The notes beneath the pieces are model-generated. The model had not been told where the DNA came from. It ran no database searches and saw only the letters and a list, made by a program, of their open reading frames with translations. 12,804 nt of DNA, taken from an uncultured Curvibacter sp. GTDB lineage: Bacteria; Pseudomonadota; Gammaproteobacteria; Burkholderiales; Burkholderiaceae. Positions 7,442 to 12,804 of the stretch are shown piece after piece (positions within the stretch are counted from its first letter, which is position 1; every line of letters begins with the position of its first letter). A program made the translations under genes and the position numbers. Where the stretch lies: assembly GCA_946481355.1 (NCBI GenBank), contig CAMLNH010000033.1:1-12804 (forward strand). Reading direction: 5' to 3'.

Positions 7442-7756
7442 ATGCGTCTGCGTCAAAGTTTCTGGGCCCTGCTGGGCCCGCAGGAAACCGAAGCCCCCGG
7501 GGCCGTGGTCGAGCGGGTGCGTCTGGCCATGCGCTGCGCTGTCGAGGAGCATCTGGGTCGCGACGCCGAGACGCTGCAAAGGCAGCTCGAATACGCGCAG
7601 GACCTGGAGAGCCTCTGGTACCTGCGCCCCGAACTCATGAACGCCATCGCCGCGGCATGCGGCGAGGCCCAGGCGCGCAACTGCCTCATGGGGCTCACGG
7701 CCCTGTTCCGCGACCACCACCCGGGGGCCGCGGCATCCCGTTTCGGGCGGCCCTGA
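7442..7756 (+). CDS. Small hypothetical protein
   Basis: A 104-residue protein that I cannot assign to a family. It is predicted mainly helical with no signal peptide or membrane segment, and contains an acidic helix (AVEEHLGRDAETLQRQLEYAQDLESLWYL) and a basic, Gly/Pro tail. Coding character is supported by strong G/C bias at third positions from the ATG at 7442 onward. The in-frame stretch upstream to the alternative GTG/ATG starts at 7346/7352 lacks that bias and overlaps a hairpin, so I prefer 7442. There is no obvious ribosome site, which weakens the start call. It follows the scoAB terminator and converges with the BLUF gene, the two stops being 10 bp apart. Confidence 0.6.
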   Translation: MRLRQSFWALLGPQETEAPGAVVERVRLAMRCAVEEHLGRDAETLQRQLEYAQDLESLWYLRPELMNAIAAACGEAQARNCLMGLTALFRDHHPGAAASRFGRP

Positions 7757-7770
7757 GCGGCGGCGCTCAG
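7753..7770. terminator. Hairpin spanning both convergent stop codons
   Basis: CTGAGCG (7753-7759), loop GCGG, CGCTCAG (7764-7770): a perfect 7-bp stem whose arms contain the TGA of the hypothetical gene and the TGA (as TCA) of the BLUF gene. It has no T-run, so it may only be a weak bidirectional terminator or a 3'-end stabiliser. Confidence 0.4.
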
Positions 7771-8189
7771 CCGATCCAGCGCACGCCGCCCTGCACGATC
7801 TCGTCGAAGAAGCCGCGCAGCGAGGACGGGCTCATGCTGTAAGGATCGAACTCCGACTTGCGCGAGTACTTCAGGAAGATCTGGCGGTTCTCGGCCAGCG
7901 AGGAGATCAGGCCCATGTTCCAGTTGCTGAAGCGGCGCGCGGCGATCTCGCCGAAATCCAGGATGGCGGGCTCGCTGTGGCGGCTGTCCTTGAGGATGCG
8001 CAGGTAGACACGGTTGACCACGTCACGGTCCCCTTCGAGCTGCTGCAGAAAGATGCCGTTGGCCAGGCAGAGGGCGCCGGTCACGCCGACGGCGGCGTTG
8101 TTGCGCTGGGATTTCTGCAGGATGTCCTTGACGTCCATCGGCCCCAGGGTCTGGGTGGCCTGGCTGGCATAGGTAAGTTGTACGAGCAT
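7767..8189 (-). CDS. Stand-alone BLUF blue-light sensor
   Basis: A 140-residue protein that is a BLUF (FAD-binding blue-light sensor) domain plus a short C-terminal helical cap. All photocycle residues are present with the spacing of AppA: Y7, N31, Q49, W90 and M92, corresponding to Y21, N45, Q63, W104 and M106. The typical GVTGAL and FLQQLEG segments are visible. No effector domain is attached, so output must come from a partner or from its C-terminal cap (FDPYSMSPSSLRGFFDEIVQ). The start at 8189 fits the family N-terminus LVQLTYAS and follows AAGGA nine to ten bases upstream; the 56 codons open upstream of it are not coding-like. It is divergent from the esterase gene. The EAL protein 2.7 kb away is a conceivable but unproven partner. 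Confidence 0.93.
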   Translation of the reverse strand: MLVQLTYASQATQTLGPMDVKDILQKSQRNNAAVGVTGALCLANGIFLQQLEGDRDVVNRVYLRILKDSRHSEPAILDFGEIAARRFSNWNMGLISSLAENRQIFLKYSRKSEFDPYSMSPSSLRGFFDEIVQGGVRWIG

Positions 8190-8237
8190 GCGGTGTTTTC
8201 CTTGGGCTGCGCGTTGATGGGAGACGCCGGGCCTGGG

Positions 8238-8281
8238 CTGCGGGCCGGCAGTGCATATGCTCGCGTGCTGCAGGCCCGCAG
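8238..8281. repeat. Large imperfect inverted repeat in the BLUF-esterase spacer
   Basis: The arm at 8238-8251 (CTGCGGGCCGGCAG) and the arm at 8268-8281 (CTGCAGGCCCGCAG) are reverse complements in 13 of 14 positions, around a 16-base centre that contains GCATATGC. It may be an operator-like dyad or a leader hairpin. It lies 49 bp upstream of the BLUF start and 125 bp upstream of the esterase start. Confidence 0.5.
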
Positions 8282-8289
8282 ACCGCCTT

Positions 8290-8304
8290 TTTGTCCTGGA
8301 CAAA
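8290..8304. promoter_or_regulatory. Perfect palindrome, candidate operator
   Basis: TTTGTCC, a central T, then GGACAAA: a perfect 7-bp dyad with a one-base centre, 8 bp from the preceding inverted repeat and 102 bp before the esterase start. Its size and symmetry resemble a dimeric repressor site. No cognate regulator is adjacent, and I see no convincing -10/-35 pair for either flanking gene. Confidence 0.4.
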
Positions 8305-8405
8305 GACCACTGCCTGCGGGCGGCATCACACGTACGGCACGGTGCCCGAGGTACCATTCCCAGGCCTCATGTCGCGGCCCAGGCCGCCAGCCCCGGAGAC
8401 CCTTG

Positions 8406-9107
8406 ATGCTGGATACCCATCTGATGGATGGCGCCTTGCTGGGACGCATGTCGTTCCAGCTGCCGCCGGCGCCCACCGCGGCACCGCTGTCGCCGGGCCG
8501 CCATGCGCTGAATTTTCCCGAAGGACGCGAAGCCGTGCTCGTGGTGCCCGAGGACCTGGACCCGGAGGCACCCCTGCCCCTGCTCGTGCTCTTCCACGGC
8601 GCGGGTGGTGAGGCCAACCGCATGCTGCCGCACTTCGTGCGCTGGGCGCGCGCGCGTCGCTTCCTGCTGCTGGCGCCGCAGTCCATGTTCCCGACCTGGG
8701 ACATCGTGATCGGCGGCCACGGGCCGGATCTCGAGCGGCTGGGCGCGGCGTTGCAGCAGGTGGCCTCGCATTTCCGGCTCGATCCGGCGCACCTGGCCTT
8801 TGCCGGCTTCTCCGACGGCGGCAGTTACGCGCTGTCCGTGGGGCTGAGCAACGGTGATGTTGTGAGCCATGTGATCGCGCTGTCGGCGGGCTTCATGAAC
8901 ACCTTCGTGCGCCACGGCTCACCCAAGGTCTTCATGGCGCATGGGCGTTCGGATAGCCAGCTGCCGTTTGAGACCAGCGCGCGGCTGCATGCAATGAAGC
9001 TGCTGCAGGAGGGGGTGGACCTGACGCTGCTGCCCTTTGACGGGGATCATGTGATCGTGCCGTCAGTTGTCGAGCGGGCGGTGGAGTTTTTTGTGGGGGT
9101 GGGGTAG
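8406..9107 (+). CDS. Alpha/beta-hydrolase esterase (phospholipase/carboxylesterase type)
   Basis: A 233-residue cytosolic serine hydrolase. The triad is readable: nucleophile S136 in GFSDGG, acid D183 in HGRSDSQLP, and base H215 in DGDHVIVP. The oxyanion-side HG motif lies in LVLFHGAGGE at about 61-69. The order and spacing fit the carboxylesterase/lysophospholipase family, and the PHB-depolymerase-like esterases are close relatives. No signal peptide is seen. The ATG at 8406 follows GGAG by seven bases; the open frame upstream crosses the BLUF gene and is not used. The substrate is unknown. A link to polyester or short-chain ester breakdown alongside scoAB is speculation. The shared bidirectional terminator at 9273-9313 ends it. 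Confidence 0.87.
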   Translation: MLDTHLMDGALLGRMSFQLPPAPTAAPLSPGRHALNFPEGREAVLVVPEDLDPEAPLPLLVLFHGAGGEANRMLPHFVRWARARRFLLLAPQSMFPTWDIVIGGHGPDLERLGAALQQVASHFRLDPAHLAFAGFSDGGSYALSVGLSNGDVVSHVIALSAGFMNTFVRHGSPKVFMAHGRSDSQLPFETSARLHAMKLLQEGVDLTLLPFDGDHVIVPSVVERAVEFFVGVG

Positions 9108-9147
9108 GGCGGTTAGCGGGTTGGCTCGGCTGCAGGTGATGGGAATG

Positions 9148-9255
9148 TGAAATTGCGCGCAACGCTGCGCTGCTTGCAATTTCATCGCTGCGCGACCGCG
9201 CTGCGCGCGTCCAGAACAGTCCACTGGACTGTTCTGACCGAACCCGGTGGGTTCG
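9148..9255. repeat. Cluster of inverted repeats, probable dispersed repeat element
   Basis: Three dyads follow one another in the 203-bp spacer after the esterase. TGAAATTGC (9148-9156) faces GCAATTTCA (9176-9184). CAGAACAGTCCA (9212-9223), one base, then TGGACTGTTCTG (9225-9236) is perfect. CGAACCC (9239-9245), GGT, then GGGTTCG (9249-9255) is also perfect. The stretch has no coding character. From memory, similar palindromic stretches recur between genes in Comamonadaceae, so a REP-like dispersed element is my best guess, unverified. Bases 9108-9147 show nothing recognisable. Confidence 0.55.
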
Positions 9256-9338
9256 ATCCCTCATCAAGCCGCCCAAATTAAAAAAGGCCCACTAGGGGCC
9301 TTTTTTAATTTGGAGCGGGTGATGGGAATCGAACCCAC
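9247..9338. repeat. Long inverted repeat: degenerate inverted copy of the tRNA-Gly 3' end
   Basis: GTGGGTTCGAT at 9247-9257 is repeated exactly on the minus strand (9338-9328) inside the T-arm of tRNA-Gly. The following 15 and 14 bases still share CCC, ATCA and CCGC in order. The next 18 bases are perfectly complementary and form the terminator stem. The plus strand therefore carries an approximately 44-base degenerate copy of the tRNA T-arm, acceptor strand and trailer. Confidence 0.6.
9273..9313. terminator. Bidirectional intrinsic terminator (esterase and tRNA-Gly)
   Basis: A perfect 18-bp stem with a 5-base loop: CCAAATTAAAAAAGGCCC against its exact reverse complement, giving six T after a GGCC-rich stem on both strands. 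On the plus strand it ends the esterase transcript. On the minus strand it starts exactly at the tRNA CCA, so the CCA bases form the foot of the stem. Confidence 0.9.
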
Positions 9339-9384
9339 GTTATTTGCTTGGGAAGCAAGAGTCCTACCATTGAACGACACCCGC
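9311..9384 (-). tRNA. tRNA-Gly (anticodon CCC)
   Basis: A 74-base cloverleaf with CCA encoded at 9313-9311. The acceptor GCGGGTG pairs fully with CACCCGC, and T is the discriminator. The D-arm is GTTC/GGAC with loop AATGGTA. The anticodon loop is TTCCCAA (anticodon at 9352-9350) on stem CTTGC/GCAAA, where the outermost C-A pair is mismatched. The variable region is TAAC, and the T-arm is GTGGG/CCCAT with loop TTCGATT. It reads GGG codons. It starts 23 bp after the gabD stop on the same strand with no clear promoter in the gap, so it may be cut from a gabD read-through transcript. Confidence 0.96.
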
Positions 9385-9407
9385 AGATCTGTTCTGCGGT
9401 GCGTAGT

Positions 9408-10886
9408 TTACTTGAGGATGTCGCCCAGGCAGAGGTACTTGAGTTCCACGTAGTCGTCCATGCCGTGGTGCGAGCCCTCGCGGCCCAGGCCGGACTGCTT
9501 GACACCGCCGAAGGGCACGTGTTCGGTGGCCAGCACGCCGACGTTGATGCCCACCATGCCGTACTCCAGCGCCTCGCTGACGCGGAAGATGCGGCCCACG
9601 TCACGGGTGTAGAAGTAGGTCGCCAGGCCAAAGATGGTGGCGTTGGCCATCTCGATGACCTCCTGCTCGGTCTTGAAGCGGAACACCGGCGCGAAGGGTC
9701 CGAAGGTCTCTTCCGTGGCGCAGAGCATGTTCTGCTTGGCTTCGGCCAGCACGGTGGGCTCGAAGAACTGGCCCTGCAGCTTCTTGCCGCCGACCACGAG
9801 CTTGCCGCCCTTGGCCAGGGCATCGGCCACATGGCGCTGCACCTTCTCCACGGCCGCGTCTTCGATCAGCGGGCCTTGCGAGACGCCGTCTTCGAAGCCG
9901 TTGCCCACCTTGACCTCTTTCACCTTGGCCGCGAACTTCTGCACGAACTGGTCATACACGCCGTCCTGCACATAGATGCGGTTGGCGCAGACGCAGGTCT
10001 GGCCGGCGTTGCGGTACTTGCTGGCCATGGCGCCTTCGACCGCGGAGTCGAGGTCGGCGTCGTCGAAGACGATGAAGGGCGCGTTGCCGCCGAGTTCCAG
10101 GCTCAGCTTCTTGACCGTGGGCGCGCTCTGCGCCATCAGGATGCGGCCGACTTCGGTGGAGCCGGTGAAGCTGATGTGGCGCACCGTGTCGCTGGCGCAG
10201 AAGACCTTGCCCACGGCGATGGAGTTGTCGGCATCGGCCGTGATGATGTTGATCACACCGGCCGGGATGCCGGCGCGCAGGGCCAGCTCGGCTGCGGCCA
10301 GCGCCGTGAGCGGCGTCAATTCTGCCGGCTTGATGATGACCGGGCAACCTGCGGCCAGGGCCGGGGCCACCTTGCGCGTGATCATGGCCAGCGGGAAGTT
10401 CCAGGGCGTGATGGCGGCGCAGACACCGATGGGCTGCTTGATGACCATGAGGCGGCGGTTGTTGTCCCAGCTGGGCAGGGTCTCGCCGTTGACGCGCTTG
10501 GCTTCCTCGGCGAACCACTCGACGAAGCTGGCGCCATAACTGACTTCACCCTTGGCCTCGGGGAAAGGCTTGCCCTGCTCGGCCGTCATGATGCGGGCCA
10601 GGTCTTCGCGGTTGGCCATCAGCAGGTCGAACCATTTGCGCAGGATGGCGCTGCGTTCGCGGCCAGTTTGTGCGCGCCAGGCGGGCCAGGCGGTGTTGGC
10701 GGCCTGGATGGCCTGCTCCGCGTCGGCCGGACCCAGGTTGGCCACGTCGGCCAGCTTGTGGCCCGTGGCCGGGTCCAGCACGTCGAAGCGCTTGCTGCCT
10801 TTGACCCACAGGCCGTTGACCAGCGCATCGGTCTTGAGCAGGCTGGGGTCCTTGAGCTGGGCGAGGGGGGAGGTCTTCATGTCCAT
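9408..10886 (-). CDS. gabD: Succinate-semialdehyde dehydrogenase (GabD-type aldehyde dehydrogenase)
   Basis: A 492-residue class-3-fold aldehyde dehydrogenase that oxidises succinate semialdehyde, or a close semialdehyde, to the acid with NAD(P). Visible marks are N163 in TPWNFP, K186 in IIKPAE, GSTEVG at 243-248, the general base E264 in LELGGNAPF, nucleophile C298 in NAGQTCVC, and EETFGPFAPV. C300 beside the nucleophile gives the CxC pair described as a redox switch in human SSADH. E189 after the Lys is more usual in NAD-preferring members, so cofactor preference is uncertain. I chose the ATG at 10886 because AGGTG lies six bases upstream; a GTG at 10895 would add three residues. It lies 104 bp after kdgK with no terminator between. 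Alpha-ketoglutarate-semialdehyde dehydrogenase is an alternative function. Confidence 0.88.
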   Translation of the reverse strand: MDMKTSPLAQLKDPSLLKTDALVNGLWVKGSKRFDVLDPATGHKLADVANLGPADAEQAIQAANTAWPAWRAQTGRERSAILRKWFDLLMANREDLARIMTAEQGKPFPEAKGEVSYGASFVEWFAEEAKRVNGETLPSWDNNRRLMVIKQPIGVCAAITPWNFPLAMITRKVAPALAAGCPVIIKPAELTPLTALAAAELALRAGIPAGVINIITADADNSIAVGKVFCASDTVRHISFTGSTEVGRILMAQSAPTVKKLSLELGGNAPFIVFDDADLDSAVEGAMASKYRNAGQTCVCANRIYVQDGVYDQFVQKFAAKVKEVKVGNGFEDGVSQGPLIEDAAVEKVQRHVADALAKGGKLVVGGKKLQGQFFEPTVLAEAKQNMLCATEETFGPFAPVFRFKTEQEVIEMANATIFGLATYFYTRDVGRIFRVSEALEYGMVGINVGVLATEHVPFGGVKQSGLGREGSHHGMDDYVELKYLCLGDILK

Positions 10887-10990
10887 GGTGTGCACCTGTG
10901 GGATCGGGAAGGGAACAACTTTAGCGTGACTGTCGTGGGAGGCCTGTCACAGACGGGGCAGGTCCGAGGGCATGATTGTCGATGCAAACA

Positions 10991-11938
10991 TCAGGAGCCG
11001 GCAAGCGTGCGCAGCAAGGCCCTGACCTGGGCGGGGTGGGGCAAGGGGGCCACGGCGCCAAAGCCCTGCACGGACAGCGCGGCGGCGGCGTTGGCGTAAC
11101 CCGCAGCCTCTGGCAGCGAGGCACCGGCCGACAGCTGCGCGAGCAGATTGCCGCAGAAGCAGTCGCCTGCGCCGGTGGCGTCCACCAGCGGCACCTGCAA
11201 TCCGGGCAGGCGATGGCGCTCGCCATCGGCGCTGGTCAGCACGCCACGGTCACCCAGCTTCAGGACGATCTGGCGCGCACCGAGGGCGTGGCCCCAGTCG
11301 GCGATGGCATCGGGGTCGCTCAGGCCGGTCAGTGTGGTGATGTCCTCCAGGCTGGGCAGGAAGACGTCGGACCAGGCGATGGCGGCCTCGATGGCGCTGC
11401 GCGCCCGGTCCAGGGACCAGAGCTTGAGGCGCAGATTGGTATCGAAGGCCACGCGGGTGCCGGCCTCACGGGCCAGCTGCATGGCGGTGTAGACGGTCTC
11501 ACGGGCACTCGCGGAAATCGCCAGCGAGATGCCGGAGACGTGGAGGAACTGCGCTGAGGCGATGATCTGCGCGGCCGGTCCGGCCCGCAGCCAGTCCGAC
11601 GTCATGCGGCTCGCGGCCGATCCGGCGCGGTAATAGCTGAACTCGTGGCCGTTCGGGCCGTGGGTGACGAAGTAGATGCCCGTGGGCGCCTGCTCGTCAC
11701 GCGCCACACCGCGAATGTCCACACCCTCACGGGCCCAGAGCTCCATGAGACGTGTACCAAAAGGATCGGCACCCACGCGGCTGAGATAGGCCGTGCGCAC
11801 ACCGGCGCGCGCGGCGGCGATCACCACATTGCTGGTGTCGCCGCCAAAGCCTTGCAGGTACTCCGGGCGTCCGGCTTCGGTCTGGTTGAACTCCAGCATG
11901 CCTTCGCCCAGGGCGACCACGTCCAGTGTCTTGTCCAT
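10991..11938 (-). CDS. kdgK: 2-keto-3-deoxygluconate kinase (PfkB family)
   Basis: A 315-residue ribokinase-like sugar kinase that phosphorylates 2-keto-3-deoxygluconate at C6 with ATP, giving the Entner-Doudoroff intermediate KDPG. Visible marks are the sugar-binding GGDTSNVVIAAARAG at 32-46, YYRAGSAAS at 102-110 and DTNLR at 166-170, which favour KDG kinase over ribokinase or fructokinase. The PfkB signature DATGAGD at 253-259 holds catalytic D259. Length is normal. The ATG at 11938 has no strong ribosome site. It follows the dehydratase stop by 21 bp, so the two are probably one transcript and translation may be partly coupled. The 104-bp spacer after it shows no terminator and no clear promoter. 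Confidence 0.9.
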   Translation of the reverse strand: MDKTLDVVALGEGMLEFNQTEAGRPEYLQGFGGDTSNVVIAAARAGVRTAYLSRVGADPFGTRLMELWAREGVDIRGVARDEQAPTGIYFVTHGPNGHEFSYYRAGSAASRMTSDWLRAGPAAQIIASAQFLHVSGISLAISASARETVYTAMQLAREAGTRVAFDTNLRLKLWSLDRARSAIEAAIAWSDVFLPSLEDITTLTGLSDPDAIADWGHALGARQIVLKLGDRGVLTSADGERHRLPGLQVPLVDATGAGDCFCGNLLAQLSAGASLPEAAGYANAAAALSVQGFGAVAPLPHPAQVRALLRTLAGS

Positions 11939-11959
11939 GCGACTTCGGTGGTGTGATGC

Positions 11960-12804
11960 TCAATGATTGTCTTTCGGCACGAAGGCACCGCGCTGCCCGA
12001 CCAGGAAATCCAGGTCTGCGCCCTGGTCCGCCTGCAGCACGTGGTCCACGTACAGCTTCCAGTAGCCGGACTGGAGCGGCGGTTCGGGCGCCTGCCAGCG
12101 GGCCAGGCGGGCCTGGAGTTCCTCGTCGCTGATCAGCAGCTGCAGCCGGCGTTCGGGCACGTTGAGCTCGATCATGTCGCCGTTCTGCACCACGGCCAGC
12201 GGGCCGCCCGCGGCGGCCTCGGGTGCGGTGTGCAGCACCACGGTGCCGTAGGCCGTGCCGCTCATGCGCGCATCGCTGATGCGGACCATGTCCGTGATGC
12301 CCTTGCGCAGGATCTTGGGGGGCAGGGGCATATTGCCCACCTCGGCCATGCCGGGGTAGCCCTTGGGGCCGCAGTTCTTGAGCACAAGGATGCAGTGCTC
12401 GTCCACATCCAACTGCTCGTCGTCGATGCGCCGGTGGAAATCGTCGCTGTTCTCGAACACCACGGCACGCCCCTTGTGCACCATCAGTTCGGGCGTGGCG
12501 GCGCTGGGCTTGATGACCGCGCCACGTGGCGCCAGATTGCCGCGCAGCACGGCGATGCCGGCCTTGTCCTTGAAGGGCTGGGCAAACGTCTTGATCACAC
12601 GCGGGTCGAAGTTCTGCGCATCGCCCACGTTCTCGGCCACGGTCCTGCCGTTGGCGGTGACGATGTCCTTGTGCAGCAGGGGCAGGATCTCTTTCATCAC
12701 CACGGGCAGGCCGCCGGCGTAGCAGAAGTCCTCCATCAGGTGCTGGCCCGAGGGCTGCAGGTTCACCAGGCAGGGCAGCTCGCTGGCCAGGCGGTCGAAG
12801 TCGT
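11960..12804 (-). CDS. IlvD/Edd-family sugar-acid dehydratase, C-terminal half (5' end outside window)
   Basis: The last 280 or so residues of a dehydratase that runs off the right edge; full members have roughly 575-600. It removes water from an aldonic acid to give the 2-keto-3-deoxy acid, using a [2Fe-2S] cluster and Mg. Visible are LVNLQPSG followed by AGGLPVVMKE, LRGNLAPRGAVIKPS, the metal-binding Glu in PGMAEVGNM, and the catalytic Ser in DARMSGTAYGTVVLH. These two are 27 residues apart, as are E453 and S480 of Rhizobium L-arabinonate dehydratase. The tail GYWKLYVDHVLQADQGADLDFLVG is typical of the sugar-acid branch rather than true IlvD. The cluster Cys residues lie in the missing half. 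Coupling to kdgK suggests a hexonate such as gluconate or galactonate, but pentonates remain possible. Confidence 0.88.
   Translation of the reverse strand, partial: DFDRLASELPCLVNLQPSGQHLMEDFCYAGGLPVVMKEILPLLHKDIVTANGRTVAENVGDAQNFDPRVIKTFAQPFKDKAGIAVLRGNLAPRGAVIKPSAATPELMVHKGRAVVFENSDDFHRRIDDEQLDVDEHCILVLKNCGPKGYPGMAEVGNMPLPPKILRKGITDMVRISDARMSGTAYGTVVLHTAPEAAAGGPLAVVQNGDMIELNVPERRLQLLISDEELQARLARWQAPEPPLQSGYWKLYVDHVLQADQGADLDFLVGQRGAFVPKDNH

Noticed and set aside
5813..7720. A 635-codon open frame antisense to scoA and scoB
   Set aside because: The same codon-bias shadow: it crosses both coding genes, their spacer and the terminator, and its translation is His/Asp/Leu-rich with no family resemblance.
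9239..9274. A possible complete tRNA on the plus strand suggested by GGGTTCGATCCC
   Set aside because: Only a T-loop-like and acceptor-like end is present. The T-stem is imperfect, and no D-arm, anticodon arm or matching 5' acceptor strand lies upstream.
8932..9276. A 114-codon minus-strand frame across the end of the esterase and the palindromic repeats
   Set aside because: It is low-complexity, antisense to a real gene, and made largely of the repeat sequence.
9247..9453. A short plus-strand frame whose product contains GIEPTLFAWEARVLPLNDTR
   Set aside because: This is the familiar spurious translation of the antisense strand of a tRNA gene. It overlaps tRNA-Gly and the 3' end of gabD.
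10925..10949. GTGAC facing GTCAC with a 15-base spacer in the kdgK-gabD gap, and a nearby GTGACA/TAAAGT pair on the minus strand
   Set aside because: The dyad arms are only 5 bp and the promoter-like hexamers are 21 bp apart, so neither is better than chance.
9348..11099. A 583-codon plus-strand frame antisense to gabD
   Set aside because: Codon-bias shadow of a well-supported aldehyde dehydrogenase, with no domain of its own.

Overview
The window reads as the chromosome of a GC-rich betaproteobacterium, most likely of the order Burkholderiales and probably near the Comamonadaceae. This is inferred from strong GC bias at third codon positions, the gene families present, the long Pro/Ala linker in the chemoreceptor and the style of the terminators (A-run, GGCC stem, T-run). 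No phage, transposon, CRISPR array or toxin gene was found. Most of the content is ordinary core or accessory metabolism and signalling.

Layout. (1) 1-474 (+) is the 3' end of a methyl-accepting chemotaxis protein with a CheR-tether-like C-terminus. (2) 526-5800 (-) is a leftward block. Read in transcription order it holds a PAS-LuxR regulator (5800-5246), a large CHASE3-PAS-PAS-GAF-GGDEF-EAL membrane sensor (5056-1706), an AhpD-like peroxidase-related protein (1654-1073) and an exported TPR protein (978-526). (3) 5888-7282 (+) is scoA-scoB, the two subunits of a 3-oxoacid CoA-transferase. They are divergent from the PAS-LuxR gene and closed by a strong terminator. (4) 7442-7756 (+) is a small unknown protein, convergent with a stand-alone BLUF blue-light sensor (8189-7767, -). 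The BLUF gene is divergent from an alpha/beta-hydrolase esterase (8406-9107, +). The spacer between them holds a large inverted repeat and a palindrome. (5) 9108-9313 is a run of palindromes ending in a bidirectional terminator. (6) 9311-12804 (-) holds, in transcription order, a truncated IlvD/Edd sugar-acid dehydratase, a 2-keto-3-deoxygluconate kinase, a GabD-type aldehyde dehydrogenase and tRNA-Gly(CCC).

How the genes may work together. ScoAB moves CoA from succinyl-CoA to acetoacetate, feeding ketone-body or polyhydroxybutyrate breakdown products into acetyl-CoA. The neighbouring PAS-LuxR protein lacks a receiver domain and is the obvious candidate regulator. The EAL protein should lower cyclic-di-GMP: its GGDEF half has lost a metal-binding Asp and a phosphate-binding Lys, while its EAL half keeps every catalytic residue. 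The dehydratase and kinase convert an aldonic acid to its 2-keto-3-deoxy form and then phosphorylate it. The aldehyde dehydrogenase downstream may belong to the same semialdehyde or sugar-acid metabolism.

The least ordinary stretch is 9148-9384. There a tRNA-Gly gene runs straight into a bidirectional terminator, and the opposite arm of that hairpin carries a degenerate inverted copy of the tRNA's own T-arm and acceptor end. It is preceded by a perfect 12-bp-arm palindrome. I did not find a convincing undescribed multi-gene system.
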